Assembly (NCBI RefSeq): GCF_021491355.1
Contig: NZ_JAKENF010000003.1
Span: 744,001-808,000 of the forward strand
From: Alitabrizicola rongguiensis
GTDB lineage: Bacteria > Pseudomonadota > Alphaproteobacteria > Rhodobacterales > Rhodobacteraceae
DNA length: 64,000 nucleotides
Direction of reading: 5' to 3'
In this document: in pieces, positions 63,309-64,000 of the stretch
How positions within the stretch are numbered: the first letter of the stretch is position 1
Layout of the letters: the number at the start of each line of letters is the position of its first letter
Program-made: the position numbers and the translations under genes
The notes under the pieces: generated by a model
The model's database searches: none
The model's input: only the letters and a program-made list of their open reading frames with translations
What the model was told of the DNA's origin: nothing

Positions 63309-64000
63309 CCGGCTGGGTTGCCGTCGCGGGCCTTGGTCCTGGCGCCGAGGCGCTGGTGACCCCGGAGGTGACCGCAACTCTGGCCGAGGCCACCGACGTG
63401 GTGGGCTACATTCCCTATGTCGCCCGCGTGACCCCGCGTCCCGGCCTGACGCTGCTCCCCTCCGACAACCGGGTGGAGGTGGACCGCGCGACGCACGCCC
63501 TGACGATGGCAGCCGAGGGGAAACGGGTGGTTGTCGTCTCCTCGGGCGATCCGGGCGTCTTTGCAATGGCCTCGGCGCTGTTCGAGGCGCTGGAGGCCGG
63601 GCCACGCGACTGGCGCAGCATCGACATCCGCGTGCTTCCGGGGATCACGGCGATGCTCGCCGCCTCGGCCCGCGCGGGCGCGCCGCTCGGGCACGATTTC
63701 TGCGCCATCAACCTGTCGGACAATCTCAAGCCCTGGGATGTGATCGAGAAACGGCTTCGTCTTGCCGCAGAAGCGGATTTCGCGATGGCCTTCTACAACC
63801 CACGATCTGCAAGCCGCCCCATGGGGTTCGAGCGCACTCTTGAAGTTCTGAGAGAGGCCTGCGGCGATGCCCGCCCGGTGATCTTTGCCCGCAACGTTTC
63901 TCTCCCCGACGAGACGATACGCGTCGTGCCGCTGACCGAGACCACGCCCGAGATGGCTGACATGCGCACGTTGGTCATCGTCGGCTCCAGCCGCACCCGG
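63305..64000 (+). CDS. cobJ: Precorrin-3B C17-methyltransferase, cut by window end
   Basis: About 232 residues of CobJ are visible from ATG 63305. It methylates C17 with ring contraction of precorrin-3B. Motifs AVAGLGPGAEALVTPEV, SSGDPGVFAMASALFEALE and PGITAMLAASARAGAPLGHDF are typical. The reading frame is open to the last base of the window, so the C terminus is missing here, not truncated in the genome. Its ATG overlaps the cobI stop by 4 bases. Confidence 0.95.
   Translation, partial: MTGWVAVAGLGPGAEALVTPEVTATLAEATDVVGYIPYVARVTPRPGLTLLPSDNRVEVDRATHALTMAAEGKRVVVVSSGDPGVFAMASALFEALEAGPRDWRSIDIRVLPGITAMLAASARAGAPLGHDFCAINLSDNLKPWDVIEKRLRLAAEADFAMAFYNPRSASRPMGFERTLEVLREACGDARPVIFARNVSLPDETIRVVPLTETTPEMADMRTLVIVGSSRTR

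Noticed and set aside
1-64000. CRISPR arrays, insertion sequences, prophage or integrative elements
   Set aside because: I saw no regularly spaced repeats, transposase or integrase frames, or att-like duplications at the tRNA genes. The two tRNA-Asp copies are a gene duplication.

Overview
The window is a GC-rich chromosomal segment (roughly 65% GC by eye) from an alphaproteobacterium, most likely family Rhodobacteraceae. Supporting this are the 407-residue C4-pathway 5-aminolevulinate synthase (HemA) with a perfect FNR box, a GTTC-N7-GTTC alphaproteobacterial LexA box in front of uvrA, an aerobic (cobG/cobN type) cobalamin operon behind a B12 riboswitch, an RF2 gene without a programmed frameshift, and several small lineage-type proteins (DUF1127, DUF2189 pair, DUF1344, DUF4189-like). 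There is no insertion sequence, prophage or CRISPR array; this is mostly housekeeping chromosome.

Layout. 1-9.5 kb: two GAPDH genes flanking a 47-residue membrane ORF, a NhaP-type antiporter with a C-terminal cNMP-like domain, a DUF1127 gene, coaD, a CBS protein, and a divergent LysR regulator/mmsA pair. 9.5-21 kb: a Crp/Fnr regulator next to a DUF2892 gene, a DUF4105 protein, uvrA, a rhodanese, two MFS carriers, lpdA, a DUF924 protein and queA. 21-32 kb: a 1075-residue AsmA-like protein, a bcp/PrxQ-DUF455 pair, an M23 peptidase-bactofilin pair, tandem DUF2189 membrane proteins, a lone Imm11-like gene, and prfB. 32-45 kb: PBP1A and an AmiC-type amidase, a DsbA-like oxidoreductase, a secreted peptidoglycan-binding protein, ispG, a RodZ-like protein, hemA, an M20 dipeptidase and a GNAT. 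45-53 kb: two identical tRNA-Asp genes, an alpha/beta hydrolase, pirin, a class D beta-lactamase, kbl-tdh, a hemolysin-III protein, a DUF1684 protein and tRNA-Val. 53.5-64 kb: cobalamin synthesis, with cobO-cobQ leftward and, divergently behind a B12 riboswitch, DUF1636-cobW-cobN-cobG-cobH-cobI-cobJ, the last cut by the window end.

How parts fit. Cell-envelope genes are frequent (mrcA, amiC, M23 plus bactofilin, rodZ, AsmA-like). Central carbon control appears at two identical palindromic 14-mers, in front of gap2 and in front of the DUF1127 gene. Tetrapyrrole supply is represented by FNR-controlled hemA and the B12 operon. The cob genes overlap by 1-8 bases or nearly touch, so they are almost certainly one transcript controlled by adenosylcobalamin.

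I found no clearly new multi-gene system. The most interesting observations are the shared 14-bp operators, the loss of the coenzyme-specificity Asp in the first GAPDH, a threonine dehydrogenase lacking all four structural-zinc cysteines, an AsmA-like reading frame that runs upstream of any ordinary start codon, a gene-free stretch bounded by two terminators downstream of lpdA, an extended inverted repeat around one tRNA-Asp, and a dispersed-repeat-like element inside the B12 operon leader.
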